DNA from: Erythrobacter sp.
Lineage (GTDB): Bacteria > Pseudomonadota > Alphaproteobacteria > Sphingomonadales > Sphingomonadaceae
DNA length: 64,000 nucleotides
NCBI RefSeq assembly: GCF_024305245.1
Contig: NZ_JAMWYX010000011.1
Coordinates: 62,001 to 126,000, forward strand
Reading direction: 5' to 3'
Under the pieces are notes generated by a model. The model had not been told where the DNA came from. It was given only the letters and a program-made list of their open reading frames with translations, and did no database searches. Every line of letters starts with the position of its first letter. The stretch's first letter is position 1. Of the stretch, positions 15,573 through 25,055 are shown one piece after another. Both the position numbers and the translations under genes were made by a program.

Positions 15573-16319
15573 ATGCCTTGCGGCATGGAGCTGTTCGAAG
15601 CCCTTGTCGTTGCCCATGTGGTCACCGGAACGGTGGGGCTGGCGGCATTCTGGGGACCGGTTGTCACCCGCAAGGGCGCGTCCAATCATCGCAAATGGGG
15701 CAAGGCCGCGTGTTACGGCTTTCTCGGGGCAGGCTCGCTGGCGATCGCGATGGCACTGCTTTCGCTGTACGGACCGGAGTGGCGACACCCCGAGATCACC
15801 GACCGCGCGCTGTTTGACGGGTTGTTCGGCTGGATGATGCTGTATCTCGGCGTGCTGACCATCGGTTTTGTCGATTATGGCCTCGCCGTGGTGCGCCATT
15901 CGCGCGACCGGCGGGCGCTTCGCCGGCTTCGTTATCAGGCAGTGATCGCGGCGGTGGTGGTGTCAGGCGCATGGTGCGGCATTTACGGGTTCAAGGTCGG
16001 GCATCCGCTGATGATGCTGGTCGCCTTCATCGGCATCGTCGCCATGCTGATCCAGCAGGTCTACATCTGGCGGCCCGGCGATCCGCCGCGCGGCACTTAT
16101 ATCGGCGAGCATTTCCGGGCGCTGATCGGCATGGGGATATCGGCCTATACCGCGTTCATGTCGGTCGGCCTGATCCGTCTGGTGCCCGAACAGGTCTTCA
16201 ATCCCGCGATCTGGGCCGGACCGAGCGTGATCGGGGTCAGCCTGATCCTGTATTTCACGATCCGGGCCCAACGGGCCAGCGCGCCCAAGGTTTCAGGCGT
16301 GCGCCCACATCCGCAATAG
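15573..16319 (+). CDS. Multi-pass membrane protein of unknown function
   Basis: 248 residues with about seven hydrophobic helices: ALVVAHVVTGTVGLAAFWG, FLGAGSLAIAMALLSLYG, LFGWMMLYLGVLTIGF, AVIAAVVVSGAWCGIYG, LMMLVAFIGIVAML and two more near the C-terminus. His residues in the first helix and repeated Gly/Trp resemble DUF2306-like or haem-binding membrane proteins, but I cannot name it. Start at 15573 or at the ATG 12 nt later (MELFEAL). Its last 27 bases overlap the convergent dioxygenase gene. Confidence 0.6.
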   Translation: MPCGMELFEALVVAHVVTGTVGLAAFWGPVVTRKGASNHRKWGKAACYGFLGAGSLAIAMALLSLYGPEWRHPEITDRALFDGLFGWMMLYLGVLTIGFVDYGLAVVRHSRDRRALRRLRYQAVIAAVVVSGAWCGIYGFKVGHPLMMLVAFIGIVAMLIQQVYIWRPGDPPRGTYIGEHFRALIGMGISAYTAFMSVGLIRLVPEQVFNPAIWAGPSVIGVSLILYFTIRAQRASAPKVSGVRPHPQ

Positions 16320-16970
16320 GTTGGCGATGGTCTTGTCGAGCGTCAGCAGTTCGGCCGATTGCAGTGGCAACTTCTGGCGCAGCGAAGTGCGCAGGTTTTC
16401 CAGTTCGAACAGCATCTCGCGCCGCCCCTGATCGGCGATCAGGCTTTCGATCCAGCCCACACACACGATCCGCTCACCGCGCGTGACGGGGCGCACTTCG
16501 TGGATGCTGGTGGAAGGATAGAGCACCAGATGTCCGGCCTCGCCTTTCATTTCCTGACTCATCCCGGCGGCATGAACCACCAGCTCGCCCCCGTCATATT
16601 CGTCCGGCGGCGTAAGGAACAGCGTGAACGAAATGTCGGTGCGCAGGCGGGCGGCACCCCTCCCCATCAGGGGATTATCGACATGCGCCCCGTATTGCCC
16701 GTCCACCCCGGTCTTGCTGATGATGAGCGGAGATATGCGGCGCGGCTGAGCAGCCGCCTTCACCACTGCATTCTCGGCGATCAGCGGCAGCAGTTCGTCT
16801 TGCATGCGTCGCCCGGCGGATGTGCCCATTGCCGCCTGCAGGTTACGCTTCACCTCGCGCGCGGTTGCGCCTGCGGTTGCGCGTCCGTCGCGCCATTCGA
16901 GCAGGTCGATCCGCTCGCGCAAGGCGGCAAGGTGATCGGCGTCGCCGAGCGCGTTGATGACCAGGATCAT
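16293..16970 (-). CDS. PKHD-type Fe(II)/2-oxoglutarate dioxygenase (PiuC-like)
   Basis: 225 residues from ATG 16970 (MILVINALGDADHL); an in-frame upstream extension to 17069 is not family-like. The 2-His-1-Asp iron site is YGAHVDNPLMG and the distal His in TSIHEVRPVTRGER, whose Arg binds 2-oxoglutarate. Length and motifs match PKHD-type hydroxylases, which often accompany TonB-dependent iron receptors (piuC near piuA). Here it is third in line after a haem/transferrin-type receptor and a DUF6607 gene on the same strand, supporting a role in iron acquisition or substrate modification. The substrate is unknown. Confidence 0.85.
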   Translation of the reverse strand: MILVINALGDADHLAALRERIDLLEWRDGRATAGATAREVKRNLQAAMGTSAGRRMQDELLPLIAENAVVKAAAQPRRISPLIISKTGVDGQYGAHVDNPLMGRGAARLRTDISFTLFLTPPDEYDGGELVVHAAGMSQEMKGEAGHLVLYPSTSIHEVRPVTRGERIVCVGWIESLIADQGRREMLFELENLRTSLRQKLPLQSAELLTLDKTIANLLRMWAHA

Positions 16971-17082
16971 GGGCCAATGCTCTATCGCGCGCCGCGCCGG
17001 ATGGGAAGCGCGGGCCGGAACGGCGTGTGTGTGAAGAGGGGCGAGAGGACACATCGCCCCTCTCCACAACCCGGCAAGCCGA

Positions 17083-18102
17083 TCAGCCGCCGCCGCGTGC
17101 GGTCCCTTCGGCGATCATGGCGATCGCCTTTTCGCTGGCGGCTTCGGGCGTTTCCTTGCCCGCCTTGATCTTGTCGGCGAGGATCAGCAGTTCGTTGGCA
17201 ATCGCCGTGCCTGCGCCCGCTTCCTGTTCGATGCGCACGCCGCCATTGGCCTCGGCGACCGCATCCCACTTGCCACGCACTGCGTCCCAGAAAGTTCTGG
17301 TCTTGTCCCAATAGGCTTCGGCTGCAGCGACATTGTAGCCGTCGAACCGTTCATAGGTGTTGAGCACATATTCCTGCACCACCGGCGTCGGCGCGGCACC
17401 CTCTGTCCGGCCCGCGCCGCCCTTGGGCGCGATCATCTTGGTGTTGTCCTGCCAGTGGATCCAGCCGGTCGGGGTCAGCTGATGGCGGTTGATGCCCATA
17501 TAGTGATCATAGACGGGATTGCGGATCGCATCGCGGCGGGCGAGCGGGCGCGCTGTCCAGTTGGAACGCCAGCGCTTGACGCCCAGCGTCGTCTCCCACT
17601 GACCCCACCCGGCGTAGCGCGGGCTGTCGTCGACCTGATAGACCGTCTGCGACCAGCGCCCGGTGCGCATCTTTTCGGGCACTGCGCTCCATTCCCAGCT
17701 GTCCCCGCCCGCATAGGTCAGGATCTTTTCGGGCTCGTATTCCCAGTCCTGCCGCCAATGCTTGACGATGTAGGGGTTTGCGTCATCGCCCGTCACCAGC
17801 AGGTGCTGCAGCACGATCTTGGTGCCGGTATCCTCGATCACGCGGACGGATTCGTACCCGCCCGATACCTTGCGCTCGAGCGGTTCGTAGCCTTCCATCC
17901 ACGCAGTGGACTCCTGCATGTCGAAGGTCACCTTGAAATCGCCCGCCATCGCGAGGATGGTTTCACGATCGGCTGCGAAGGCGGCGGCGGCGGCGTCCTC
18001 GCCGCGCACGATCGGCGCATCGGCCACCGCGGGAGCGGGCGCGGCGGCCAGTGCTGCGGCGGAAAGTCCGGCAGCGAGGAAAATTCGGGTCAAACGGTTC
18101 AT
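17083..18102 (-). CDS. DUF6607-family periplasmic protein
   Basis: 339 residues. Signal peptide (MNRLTRIFLAAGLSAAALAA, cleavage near VADA). The mature part is Trp/Tyr-rich, with KHWRQDWEYEPEKIL, YAGGDSWEWSAV and WTARPLARRDAIRNPVYDHY, segments I associate with the DUF6607 family found beside TonB-dependent receptors. Function is unknown; a periplasmic lipocalin-like partner in iron-compound uptake is plausible. It starts 21 bp after the receptor's stop, so the two are co-transcribed, and 112 bp separates it from the dioxygenase gene. Confidence 0.7.
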   Translation of the reverse strand: MNRLTRIFLAAGLSAAALAAAPAPAVADAPIVRGEDAAAAAFAADRETILAMAGDFKVTFDMQESTAWMEGYEPLERKVSGGYESVRVIEDTGTKIVLQHLLVTGDDANPYIVKHWRQDWEYEPEKILTYAGGDSWEWSAVPEKMRTGRWSQTVYQVDDSPRYAGWGQWETTLGVKRWRSNWTARPLARRDAIRNPVYDHYMGINRHQLTPTGWIHWQDNTKMIAPKGGAGRTEGAAPTPVVQEYVLNTYERFDGYNVAAAEAYWDKTRTFWDAVRGKWDAVAEANGGVRIEQEAGAGTAIANELLILADKIKAGKETPEAASEKAIAMIAEGTARGGG

Positions 18103-18123
18103 CGGGGTGTCCTCCTTTCAGGT

Positions 18124-20376
18124 TCAGAAGCGGTAGCTGGCCGAAACGCTCAGGTTACGGCCCGGCCGGGTAAAGGCATCGAAAATCGCGGCATCATTGA
18201 CCCCGAGGCCGCGCACGTCGGACCACAGGGCGTATTTCTCGTCGGTCAGATTGAAGAGGCCCGCGCGCAGTTTCAGCCGATCGGTCACGGCGACGAAGGC
18301 GGTCAGATCCAGAACGGTCGAAGCATCGGGCCGAACGAACAGGTCGGTGCCGTCGGCGGCCCGTTCCAGGTCGCCCTTCTCCTTGCGGCCATTATGGGTC
18401 AGGATCAGTTCGCCGCCGAACCGCCCGCCCGGATCGCGATATCCCAGTCCGGCGACAAGGTTGAACGGGTCAATCGTGTCGAGCGGCACCCGCGCGCCGC
18501 CCGGATTGACGATGTCGCCATTGGCATAGGCCATTGCGAAGCGTGCGTTCCACCCGCTGTCGAGCTTCATTTCGGCGCGCGCTTCAACCCCCTCGATTTC
18601 GACCGCGTTGAAGTTGACGAACTGGAAAATCGCCGGGTCCTGCGGGGTGAAAGATCCGCCGATGACCTGCTGGCTGATGAAATTGTCATAGTCGCCGCGA
18701 AACCCGGTGACCTGCAGCGAGAAGATTTCCCCGACATAACGCGCGCCCACTTCCCAGCTTTCGCTGGTTTCCGGTCCCAAATCGGGATTGGGGATCGAGG
18801 TGTAGCCCCCTGCGATGAATTCGAAGAAATTGTTCACCTGCGAAGGTGTCGGCGCGAGGAAACCCTGCGCGTAATTGCCGAACAGGATCACGTCCTCGGC
18901 CAGCTTCACCGTCGCGCCGAACTTGGGGCTGAGGCGGCTGTCGCTCTGGCCTTGCGGATCGAACGCCGTGAGCAGCGGATCGTCGGTCGGATTGAGATCG
19001 TAGAAGTCGAATCGCAGTGCCGGGAACAGCGTCAGCGCGCCATTAAGCAGCGTGATCTCGTCGGACAGGAACACGCCGCCCAAAGTGAAATCGGTAGCCG
19101 GGAACGCGCGGGTCGGGAAGCTTTCGCCGCGTCCGGGAAAGGTGCCATCGCGCAAGCCCTCCTGCCGGGTCCAGCTGATGTCTCCGCCGATGGCCACGCG
19201 GTGCTGCATTCCGCCAAGATCGAACGACGAACGCGCCTCGCCGACCGCGCCGTAGATCCGGTTTTCGAAGGTGTTGAGACGCTCGCGATCGGGTGCAGGC
19301 GTCGGCCCCAGCGGCGTGCGCTCCTCGAAGGCGAACTGGCGATCCGCGTTGTCCTGCCAGAAGGCAGACAGGAAGGCATATTCGACGACATCGCCGGCGC
19401 TGCCGTCATAGGTCCAGTCGAGCGAGGCACGCAGCCGTTCATTGGTGTCGCGGGCATTGAGCGCATCGACATTCCACACCGGCGCGGGGCCGAACAAGAA
19501 AGCGGGGCCGATGCCGGTCAGCACTTCGGTTTCGACGGCAGTATCAAGCCATTCGCCGGTCAGCCGGACGCGGTGCGGCCCATTGTCCCACACCAGCTTG
19601 GCCAGCACCGCGTCGCTGCGCCCGTCCTGCGGGTTGGGCGCGGTTCGCAGCGGGCCGGTGCCATCATTGGTCGCCCGGTTTTCAAGCTCCTCGAAGTCGC
19701 GCCTTGTATAGGCGATCATCGCGGAGACATTGCCGCTCTGTGCGGCGAGCGTCGCGGTTTGTGCGAATTCGTTGTCCTCGCTGGAATATTGCGAGGTGAC
19801 GAAACCGCCGAAGCTGCCTGCCCCGATCAGATCAACCGGATCGGCGGTGACGAAGCTGACCGCGCCCGCTAGCCCGTCGCTGCCGTAGAGCGCCGAGGCT
19901 GGCCCGCGCAGGATCTCGACCCGCTTGACCAGACTGACATCGGCAAAGCCGCCGCGTCCGGCATCCTGCGGACCGAAGGCGAAGCCCTGCGGCGCGCGGA
20001 TCCCGTCGACCTGGATCAGCACCCGGTTGCCGCCGATCCCGCGGATGGTGAAGCCTTCGTTGCGCGCGCGGCCGGTTGCACCGAAGGCGGCACCAAAGCG
20101 GGCCGGAGCGCGGCGCACAGTCACGCCGGGTTCGAACCGCACCAGATCCTTGATGTCGGTGGCGAGCTGATCGGCGATATCCTCATCGGTGATGATCGTG
20201 ACCGTCGCGGGCGCTTCTTCCTGCAACACCGGCGTGCGGGTGGCGGTAACGGTGATGCGGCCGGTCTGCTGCTGGGCCTCGGCCCCGGTTTCCGCAGAGG
20301 CGACCTCGGCAGCGGCAGGCGCGGCGAGAATGGCTAGAGGGGCGGCGGAAAGAGCAAGTTTGGTGATCACAAACAC
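18124..20376 (-). CDS. TonB-dependent receptor, haemoglobin/transferrin/lactoferrin type
   Basis: About 750 residues. The longest frame begins at 20511, but the -10 box and Fur-like sites lie inside it, so I choose GTG 20376 (AGGA 10 nt upstream), which gives a signal peptide (KLALSAAPLAILAAP). The plug has the TonB-box region (GRITVTATRTPV), IADQLATDIKDLVRFEPGV and VEILRGPASALYGSDGLAG; the VRRAPARFG and GRARNEGFTIRGI blocks fit the hemoglobin/transferrin/lactoferrin subfamily. The barrel ends in the typical Phe (SASYRF). It would import haem or a related iron compound across the outer membrane using TonB-ExbBD. It heads a three-gene iron cluster. Confidence 0.87.
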   Translation of the reverse strand: MFVITKLALSAAPLAILAAPAAAEVASAETGAEAQQQTGRITVTATRTPVLQEEAPATVTIITDEDIADQLATDIKDLVRFEPGVTVRRAPARFGAAFGATGRARNEGFTIRGIGGNRVLIQVDGIRAPQGFAFGPQDAGRGGFADVSLVKRVEILRGPASALYGSDGLAGAVSFVTADPVDLIGAGSFGGFVTSQYSSEDNEFAQTATLAAQSGNVSAMIAYTRRDFEELENRATNDGTGPLRTAPNPQDGRSDAVLAKLVWDNGPHRVRLTGEWLDTAVETEVLTGIGPAFLFGPAPVWNVDALNARDTNERLRASLDWTYDGSAGDVVEYAFLSAFWQDNADRQFAFEERTPLGPTPAPDRERLNTFENRIYGAVGEARSSFDLGGMQHRVAIGGDISWTRQEGLRDGTFPGRGESFPTRAFPATDFTLGGVFLSDEITLLNGALTLFPALRFDFYDLNPTDDPLLTAFDPQGQSDSRLSPKFGATVKLAEDVILFGNYAQGFLAPTPSQVNNFFEFIAGGYTSIPNPDLGPETSESWEVGARYVGEIFSLQVTGFRGDYDNFISQQVIGGSFTPQDPAIFQFVNFNAVEIEGVEARAEMKLDSGWNARFAMAYANGDIVNPGGARVPLDTIDPFNLVAGLGYRDPGGRFGGELILTHNGRKEKGDLERAADGTDLFVRPDASTVLDLTAFVAVTDRLKLRAGLFNLTDEKYALWSDVRGLGVNDAAIFDAFTRPGRNLSVSASYRF

Positions 20377-20426
20377 GCGAAGGGCATCCTGCTGAAAACG
20401 AAGGGTTGCCGCGTCAATGACCTTGT

Positions 20427-20475
20427 TGCGAATGAGAGTCAATAGAGATGTGAATGAGAATCGATTGCAATTATA
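20427..20475 (-). promoter_or_regulatory. -10 box with two Fur-like operator repeats
   Basis: On the minus strand TATAAT lies at 20475-20470. Just downstream are two related sites: TGAATGAGAATCGATTGCA (plus-strand reading) at 20451-20469 and TGCGAATGAGAGTCAATAG at 20427-20445, sharing GAATGAGA. Their A/T-rich heptamer layout and place over the transcription start fit Fur-type repression of the receptor gene. The -35 is not clear. Confidence 0.6.
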
Positions 20476-20562
20476 CCTTTGCAGATGCAAAGGCTCGCGC
20501 ATCCGAGCCACAGTCCGGAATGCCCATCAATCAGTGATGTAGGTGGTTGGCGCCAACGGCGC

Positions 20563-21204
20563 TCAGCGGCGCAGGACGCCTTCAGCCAGCAGGCGATTGA
20601 CCCCGGCGGCAGCATCTTCAGCCGGCATTCCGGCATCACCCCACACGACATAGCGCAGACCGACGAAGACGTTCATGCCCATCACCGCCCAGGCTTCCAG
20701 TTCGCCCAGCCCGCCGCGAAACTCGCCGCTTTCCGCGCCCGCGCGCAAGCGGTCGGCAATGCGCAGGGCAATGGTTTCGTAATGCGTGCGGTAGCTATCG
20801 GGATCGACGAATTCCGCTTCGTCGATGATGCGGTAGATTTCCTTGTGCTCCGCAGCAAAGCGCAGGAACGCGGTGAGCGCCGCACGCTCGATCTCCAGCG
20901 CGCCCATGCTGTCGGACAGGGCCGAGCGCGCACTGGTCCTCACCTTCTCGCTCATGTCTGCGACCAGCGCCCGGAACAAGGCGTCCTTGCTATCGAAATA
21001 GGTGTAGAAGCTGCCCAACGCCACGCCTGCCCGCCGGGTGATCGAGCTGACCGAAGCTTCGTGGAAGCCCTTCTCGCCAAACTCCTCCGCCGCCGCATCG
21101 AGCAGCTTGCGCAAGGTCCGCCGTCCACGCTCGGTGCGAGGCACCTTGTCCTCGCCGCCAGCAGCCCGCGCGACGCTCATCCCGGTGCCCCGAGTGTTGC
21201 TCAT
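20563..21204 (-). CDS. TetR-family transcriptional regulator
   Basis: 213 residues. Start 21204 has GGAGGGAG upstream; a second ATG at 21180 is possible. The N-terminal HTH is clear (TLRKLLDAAAEEFGEKGFHE, then SVSSITRRAGVALGSFYTYF and SKDALFRALV). The C-terminal ligand domain is helical (ALTAFLRFAAEHKEIYRIID) and resembles TetR_C-type acyl/drug sensors. It is transcribed away from the TonB receptor at 21326, with an inverted repeat over the receptor promoter between them. The likely role is repression of that receptor and perhaps of itself. Confidence 0.88.
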   Translation of the reverse strand: MSNTRGTGMSVARAAGGEDKVPRTERGRRTLRKLLDAAAEEFGEKGFHEASVSSITRRAGVALGSFYTYFDSKDALFRALVADMSEKVRTSARSALSDSMGALEIERAALTAFLRFAAEHKEIYRIIDEAEFVDPDSYRTHYETIALRIADRLRAGAESGEFRGGLGELEAWAVMGMNVFVGLRYVVWGDAGMPAEDAAAGVNRLLAEGVLRR

Positions 21205-21261
21205 CAGCTACTCCCTCCGCGCTTTCGGTAGGACGGGCAGGAGTCGGAGACAAGTCTAAAC

Positions 21262-21290
21262 TTGAAAGGTGGTTCAACTTTCAATATTGG
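21262..21290 (+). promoter_or_regulatory. Promoter with TetR-operator-like inverted repeat
   Basis: TTGAAAG at 21262-21268 and CTTTCAA at 21278-21284 form a perfect 7-bp inverted repeat with a 9-nt centre. TTGAAA also serves as a good -35, followed after exactly 17 nt by TATTGG at 21285-21290 as -10. An operator within the spacer, between a TetR gene and a receptor gene, fits direct repression. Confidence 0.6.
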
Positions 21291-21325
21291 TGTCCCCACA
21301 AGAGGGCCAGGAGAGGAAACACCCC

Positions 21326-23647
21326 ATGAAAAAAGCGTTTTGCCAACGTGCGCTGCTGCTTGCAGGATGCGCCGGAATTGCCACTTTCGCCGCGCCTGTC
21401 GCCGCGCAGGACGAAGTTGCGGACACCGCCAGCGCCAGCGAGCAGGCCGAGGAAGGCGTCATCATCGTCACCGCCCGGCGCCGCGAAGAACGCCTGATCG
21501 ACGTGCCGCTGTCGGTCACGTCGTTGTCGGGTGACACCCTGATCAAGCAGGGCGTGCAGGATCTTACCCAGATCGCCCAGCAGGTGCCCAACGTCACGCT
21601 CGAAGTGAGCCGCGGCACCAACACCACGCTGTCGGCGTTCATCCGCGGCGTCGGCCAGCAGGATCCGGTCGCCGGGTTCGAAGCGGGCGTCGGCCTCTAT
21701 GTCGACGACGTCTATCTCAACCGCCCGCAGGCCGCCGTGCTCGATGTCTACAATATCGAACGTATCGAAGTGCTGCGCGGACCGCAGGGCACGCTCTATG
21801 GTCGCAACACCATCGGCGGCGCGATCAAGTATGTCACCGCCGAGATGCCGGACGAAACCGCCGTGACGGTGCGCGGCGCCTATGGCTCTTACGATCAGGC
21901 CGATCTGATCGTCAGCGCTTCGACCCCGATCAGCGACAGTCTCAAGATCGGCGCCAGCGGCGCGCGCCTGTCGCGCGGCGGGTTTGGCGACAATCTCACG
22001 CTCGGCACCGAGAACTACAACAAGGACGTTTGGGCTGGGCGCGGCACGATCGAATTCGACAGCGGGCCGGTGTTCGTCCGCCTGTCGGGCGATTACGTCA
22101 AGGATGACAGCGAAGCCCGGCAGGGCCACCGCCTGATCCCCGGCCAGCTTTCGGGCGCGCCGGTGCTCGACGATGTGTTCGACACCCGCGCGGGGCTGAA
22201 CATCGTCGATCAGGAAGTCGAAGCCTATGGCGGCGCGCTGAATGTCGCGATCGAGCTTAGCGACACGATGACCTTCAAGTCGATCACCGGCTACCGCGAG
22301 GACAGCTCCACCAGCCCGATCGATTTCGACAGCCTTCCCGCAGTCGATCTCGATGTGCCGGCGATCTACGAGAACGACCAGCTCAGTCAGGAATTGCAGC
22401 TGCTTTACGAAGGCGATCGCCTCTCGGGCGTGCTCGGCTTCTACTATCTCGATGCCAATGCCTTCACTGCCTTCGACGTGGCGCTGTTCACCACCGTGGC
22501 GGGCCTGAATGCGCAGACGCTGGGCGACGTCAACACCAAGACGTGGTCGGTCTTCGGTGACTTCACCTATGATCTCACCGACACGATCAGCCTCTCGGTC
22601 GGGGGCCGCTACACCAATGACAAGCGGTCGAGCCGGGTGCTGCGGACGACCTTCCTGGGCGGCTATTCCGACATCTTCGGCGGGACCGGGGTTCCGCTGG
22701 CCGTCACCAGCGATTTCGAGGGCAGCCGCACCTTCAAGGACTTCAACCCGCGCGCCTCGATCAGCTGGCAGCCCAACGCGGATCACAATGTCTACTTCAC
22801 CTATTCGCAAGGCTTCAAGGGCGGCGGTTTCGACCCGCGCGGCGTGACCACGGCGTGCCGGGACAGTGCCGGGGGCGCCTGCGACGCGCAGGAAGTGTTC
22901 GACTTCATGAGCTTCGAGCCGGAAACGGTCGACAGCTTCGAACTGGGCTGGAAGGCATCGCTGCTCGACAACCGGCTCAACATCAGCCTTGCCGGGTTCC
23001 TCGGCCAGTATGACAATGTCCAGATCCCCGGATCGGTCGGGTTCGACAGCAATGGCGATGGCACCAATGATACCTTCATCGGCATCACCTCCAACGCGGC
23101 GAGCGCCGACGTCAACGGGATCGAGTTCGAAGGCACGGCACTGGTCGGCAAGGATTTCGCCGGTGACGGTAGCCGCTTCAGCGTCAACTGGTCACTGGGT
23201 GTGCTGGATGCCAAGTTCAACACCTTCATCGACAATTTCGGCAACGACGTGGCCGATCAGCGCGTGTTCCAGAACACGCCTGACATCACCGCGCACATGG
23301 GCTTCACCTTCGGCGTGCCGGTCGCCAGCGGGATGATGGATTTCATCGGCCTTGCCTCGCTGCGGTCGGATGCCAGCCAGTTCGAAGCGCCCAACCCGTT
23401 CCTCGATCAGGATGGCTTTGTGCTGGTCGATGCCAGCGTGGTCTACACTGTGGACAGCGGGCTGTTCTCGATCGGGCTGCACGGCAAGAACCTGTTCGAC
23501 AAGGAGTATATCGTGTCGGGCTACAACTTCGTGGCGGGCGGCACGCCTGGCACGCCGTTCCGCCCGACGCTGGGCCGCGAAGGCACGCTGACCGGCTTCT
23601 ACGGCGATCCGCGCCGGATCTTCGTGACCGCGCAGGTTAATTTCTGA
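21326..23647 (+). CDS. TonB-dependent receptor, substrate unknown
   Basis: 773 residues from ATG 21326 (MKKAFCQRALLLAGC), with AGGAGAGG before it; the longer frame from 21269 crosses the promoter. Signal peptide cleaved near VAAQ-DE. TonB box EGVIIVTARRREE, plug segments IDVPLSVTSLSG, VQDLTQIAQQVPNV, AFIRGVGQQDPV and IERIEVLRGPQGTLYGRNT, ending VTAQVNF with terminal Phe. This is the large sphingomonad type of TonB receptor used for carbohydrates, aromatics or siderophores; the sequence alone does not name the ligand. Regulation by the divergent TetR protein suggests a small inducer molecule, not iron. Confidence 0.85.
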   Translation: MKKAFCQRALLLAGCAGIATFAAPVAAQDEVADTASASEQAEEGVIIVTARRREERLIDVPLSVTSLSGDTLIKQGVQDLTQIAQQVPNVTLEVSRGTNTTLSAFIRGVGQQDPVAGFEAGVGLYVDDVYLNRPQAAVLDVYNIERIEVLRGPQGTLYGRNTIGGAIKYVTAEMPDETAVTVRGAYGSYDQADLIVSASTPISDSLKIGASGARLSRGGFGDNLTLGTENYNKDVWAGRGTIEFDSGPVFVRLSGDYVKDDSEARQGHRLIPGQLSGAPVLDDVFDTRAGLNIVDQEVEAYGGALNVAIELSDTMTFKSITGYREDSSTSPIDFDSLPAVDLDVPAIYENDQLSQELQLLYEGDRLSGVLGFYYLDANAFTAFDVALFTTVAGLNAQTLGDVNTKTWSVFGDFTYDLTDTISLSVGGRYTNDKRSSRVLRTTFLGGYSDIFGGTGVPLAVTSDFEGSRTFKDFNPRASISWQPNADHNVYFTYSQGFKGGGFDPRGVTTACRDSAGGACDAQEVFDFMSFEPETVDSFELGWKASLLDNRLNISLAGFLGQYDNVQIPGSVGFDSNGDGTNDTFIGITSNAASADVNGIEFEGTALVGKDFAGDGSRFSVNWSLGVLDAKFNTFIDNFGNDVADQRVFQNTPDITAHMGFTFGVPVASGMMDFIGLASLRSDASQFEAPNPFLDQDGFVLVDASVVYTVDSGLFSIGLHGKNLFDKEYIVSGYNFVAGGTPGTPFRPTLGREGTLTGFYGDPRRIFVTAQVNF

Positions 23648-23660
23648 TCTGACCCTCCGA

Positions 23661-23696
23661 AGGGGCGGCGGCCTCTCGGACATCACCGCCGCCCCT
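23661..23696 (+). terminator. Rho-independent terminator
   Basis: AGGGGCGGCGG (23661-23671) pairs perfectly with CCGCCGCCCCT (23686-23696), 14-nt loop, then TTCTCCTTGG. It lies 13 nt after the receptor stop codon. Confidence 0.8.
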
Positions 23697-23768
23697 TTCT
23701 CCTTGGCCCTTTTCTTCTTGGCCCTTCCCTCTTTCCTTGGCGCGCCCGAACAGGCATAGGCGCGGGCC

Positions 23769-25055
23769 ATGCATGATATCCGTTCAATCCGCGAAAATCC
23801 CGAGGCTTTCGATGCAGCGCTGGCGCGGCGGGGACTGGCCCCGCAGGCTGCCGATCTGATCGCGCTCGACGAAGAACGCCGCGCGCTGACCACGCAGGTG
23901 CAACTCGCACAAAGCCGCCGCAACGAGGCGTCCAAGCTGATCGGCGCGGCGATGGGCAAGGGCGACAAGGACGCAGCCGAGGCGCTGAAGGCCGAAGTCG
24001 CCGCGCTCAAGGACGAAATGCCCGCACTGGAAGCCCGCGCCGACGAATTGGCGGCGAAGCTGAAGGCGGCGCTGGAAATCATCCCCAACCTCCCCGCTGA
24101 AGACGTGCCCGATGGCGCGGGCGAGGAAGAGAACGTCGAAGTTGCCCGCTGGGGCACGCCGCGCACCTTCGACTTCACGCCCAAGGAACACGCCGACCTC
24201 GCGCCCGCGCTGGGCATGGATTTCGAAACCGGCGCGCGATTGTCCGGCGCCCGCTTCACCTTCCTGCGCGGCGACATGGCGCGCCTGCACCGGGCGCTCG
24301 GGCAGTTCATGCTCGACGTGCAGACCCGTGAGCATGGGTATGAGGAATGCAACCCGCCGGTCCTGGTGGGCGATGATGCCATGTATGGCACCGACAAGCT
24401 GCCGAAGTTTGCCGAGGATAGTTTCAACACCACCAATGGCCGCTGGCTCATCCCCACCAGCGAAGTCAGCCTCACCGCCAGCGTCATGGGCGAACTGCTC
24501 GATGAAAGCGCCCTCCCCATGCGCCTCACCGCGCTGACCTTGTGCTTCCGCTCCGAAGCGGGCGCGGCGGGGCGCGATACGCGGGGGTTCATCCGCCAGC
24601 ACCAGTTCGAAAAGTGCGAACTGGTTAGCATCGTAAAGCCGGAAGACTCCGAAGAAGAACACGACCGCATGACCCGCGCGGCGGAAACCGTGCTCGAACG
24701 CCTGGCCCTGCCCTATCGCAAGCTGCTGCTGTGCACCGGCGACATGGGGTTTGGCGCGCGCAAAACCTACGACCTCGAAGTGTGGCTGCCGGGCCAGGGC
24801 GCTTACCGCGAAATCTCCTCGTGTTCGAACACCGGCGAGTTTCAGGCGCGGCGGATGAACACCCGCTACCGCGTTGCGGGCGAGCAGAAGACCACGCAGT
24901 TCGTCCACACCCTCAACGGCTCCGGCCTCGCGGTCGGGCGAACGCTGGTTGCGGTGATCGAGAATTGCCAGAACGCCGACGGCAGCGTCAGCGTGCCTGA
25001 CGCATTGCTGCCTTACATGGGCGGTGTCACAACCCTCAATCCCCGTTCGTCCTGA
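23769..25055 (+). CDS. serS: Serine--tRNA ligase
   Basis: 428 residues, standard length. The N-terminal coiled-coil arm (about 28-105, [19 protein letters not shown] and alternating charged heptads) binds the long variable arm of tRNA-Ser. The class II catalytic domain shows motif 2 ([19 protein letters not shown]) and motif 3 ([16 protein letters not shown]). It charges tRNA-Ser, and also tRNA-Sec if present, using ATP. Start [15 protein letters not shown] is typical for SerRS. No T-box or leader is seen. The gene is followed by a palindromic repeat and surE. Confidence 0.97.
   Translation: MHDIRSIRENPEAFDAALARRGLAPQAADLIALDEERRALTTQVQLAQSRRNEASKLIGAAMGKGDKDAAEALKAEVAALKDEMPALEARADELAAKLKAALEIIPNLPAEDVPDGAGEEENVEVARWGTPRTFDFTPKEHADLAPALGMDFETGARLSGARFTFLRGDMARLHRALGQFMLDVQTREHGYEECNPPVLVGDDAMYGTDKLPKFAEDSFNTTNGRWLIPTSEVSLTASVMGELLDESALPMRLTALTLCFRSEAGAAGRDTRGFIRQHQFEKCELVSIVKPEDSEEEHDRMTRAAETVLERLALPYRKLLLCTGDMGFGARKTYDLEVWLPGQGAYREISSCSNTGEFQARRMNTRYRVAGEQKTTQFVHTLNGSGLAVGRTLVAVIENCQNADGSVSVPDALLPYMGGVTTLNPRSS

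Noticed and set aside
17455..19872. Plus-strand open frame of 805 codons opposite the DUF6607 and receptor genes
   Set aside because: Spans two real genes on the other strand and has no domain; a shadow frame.
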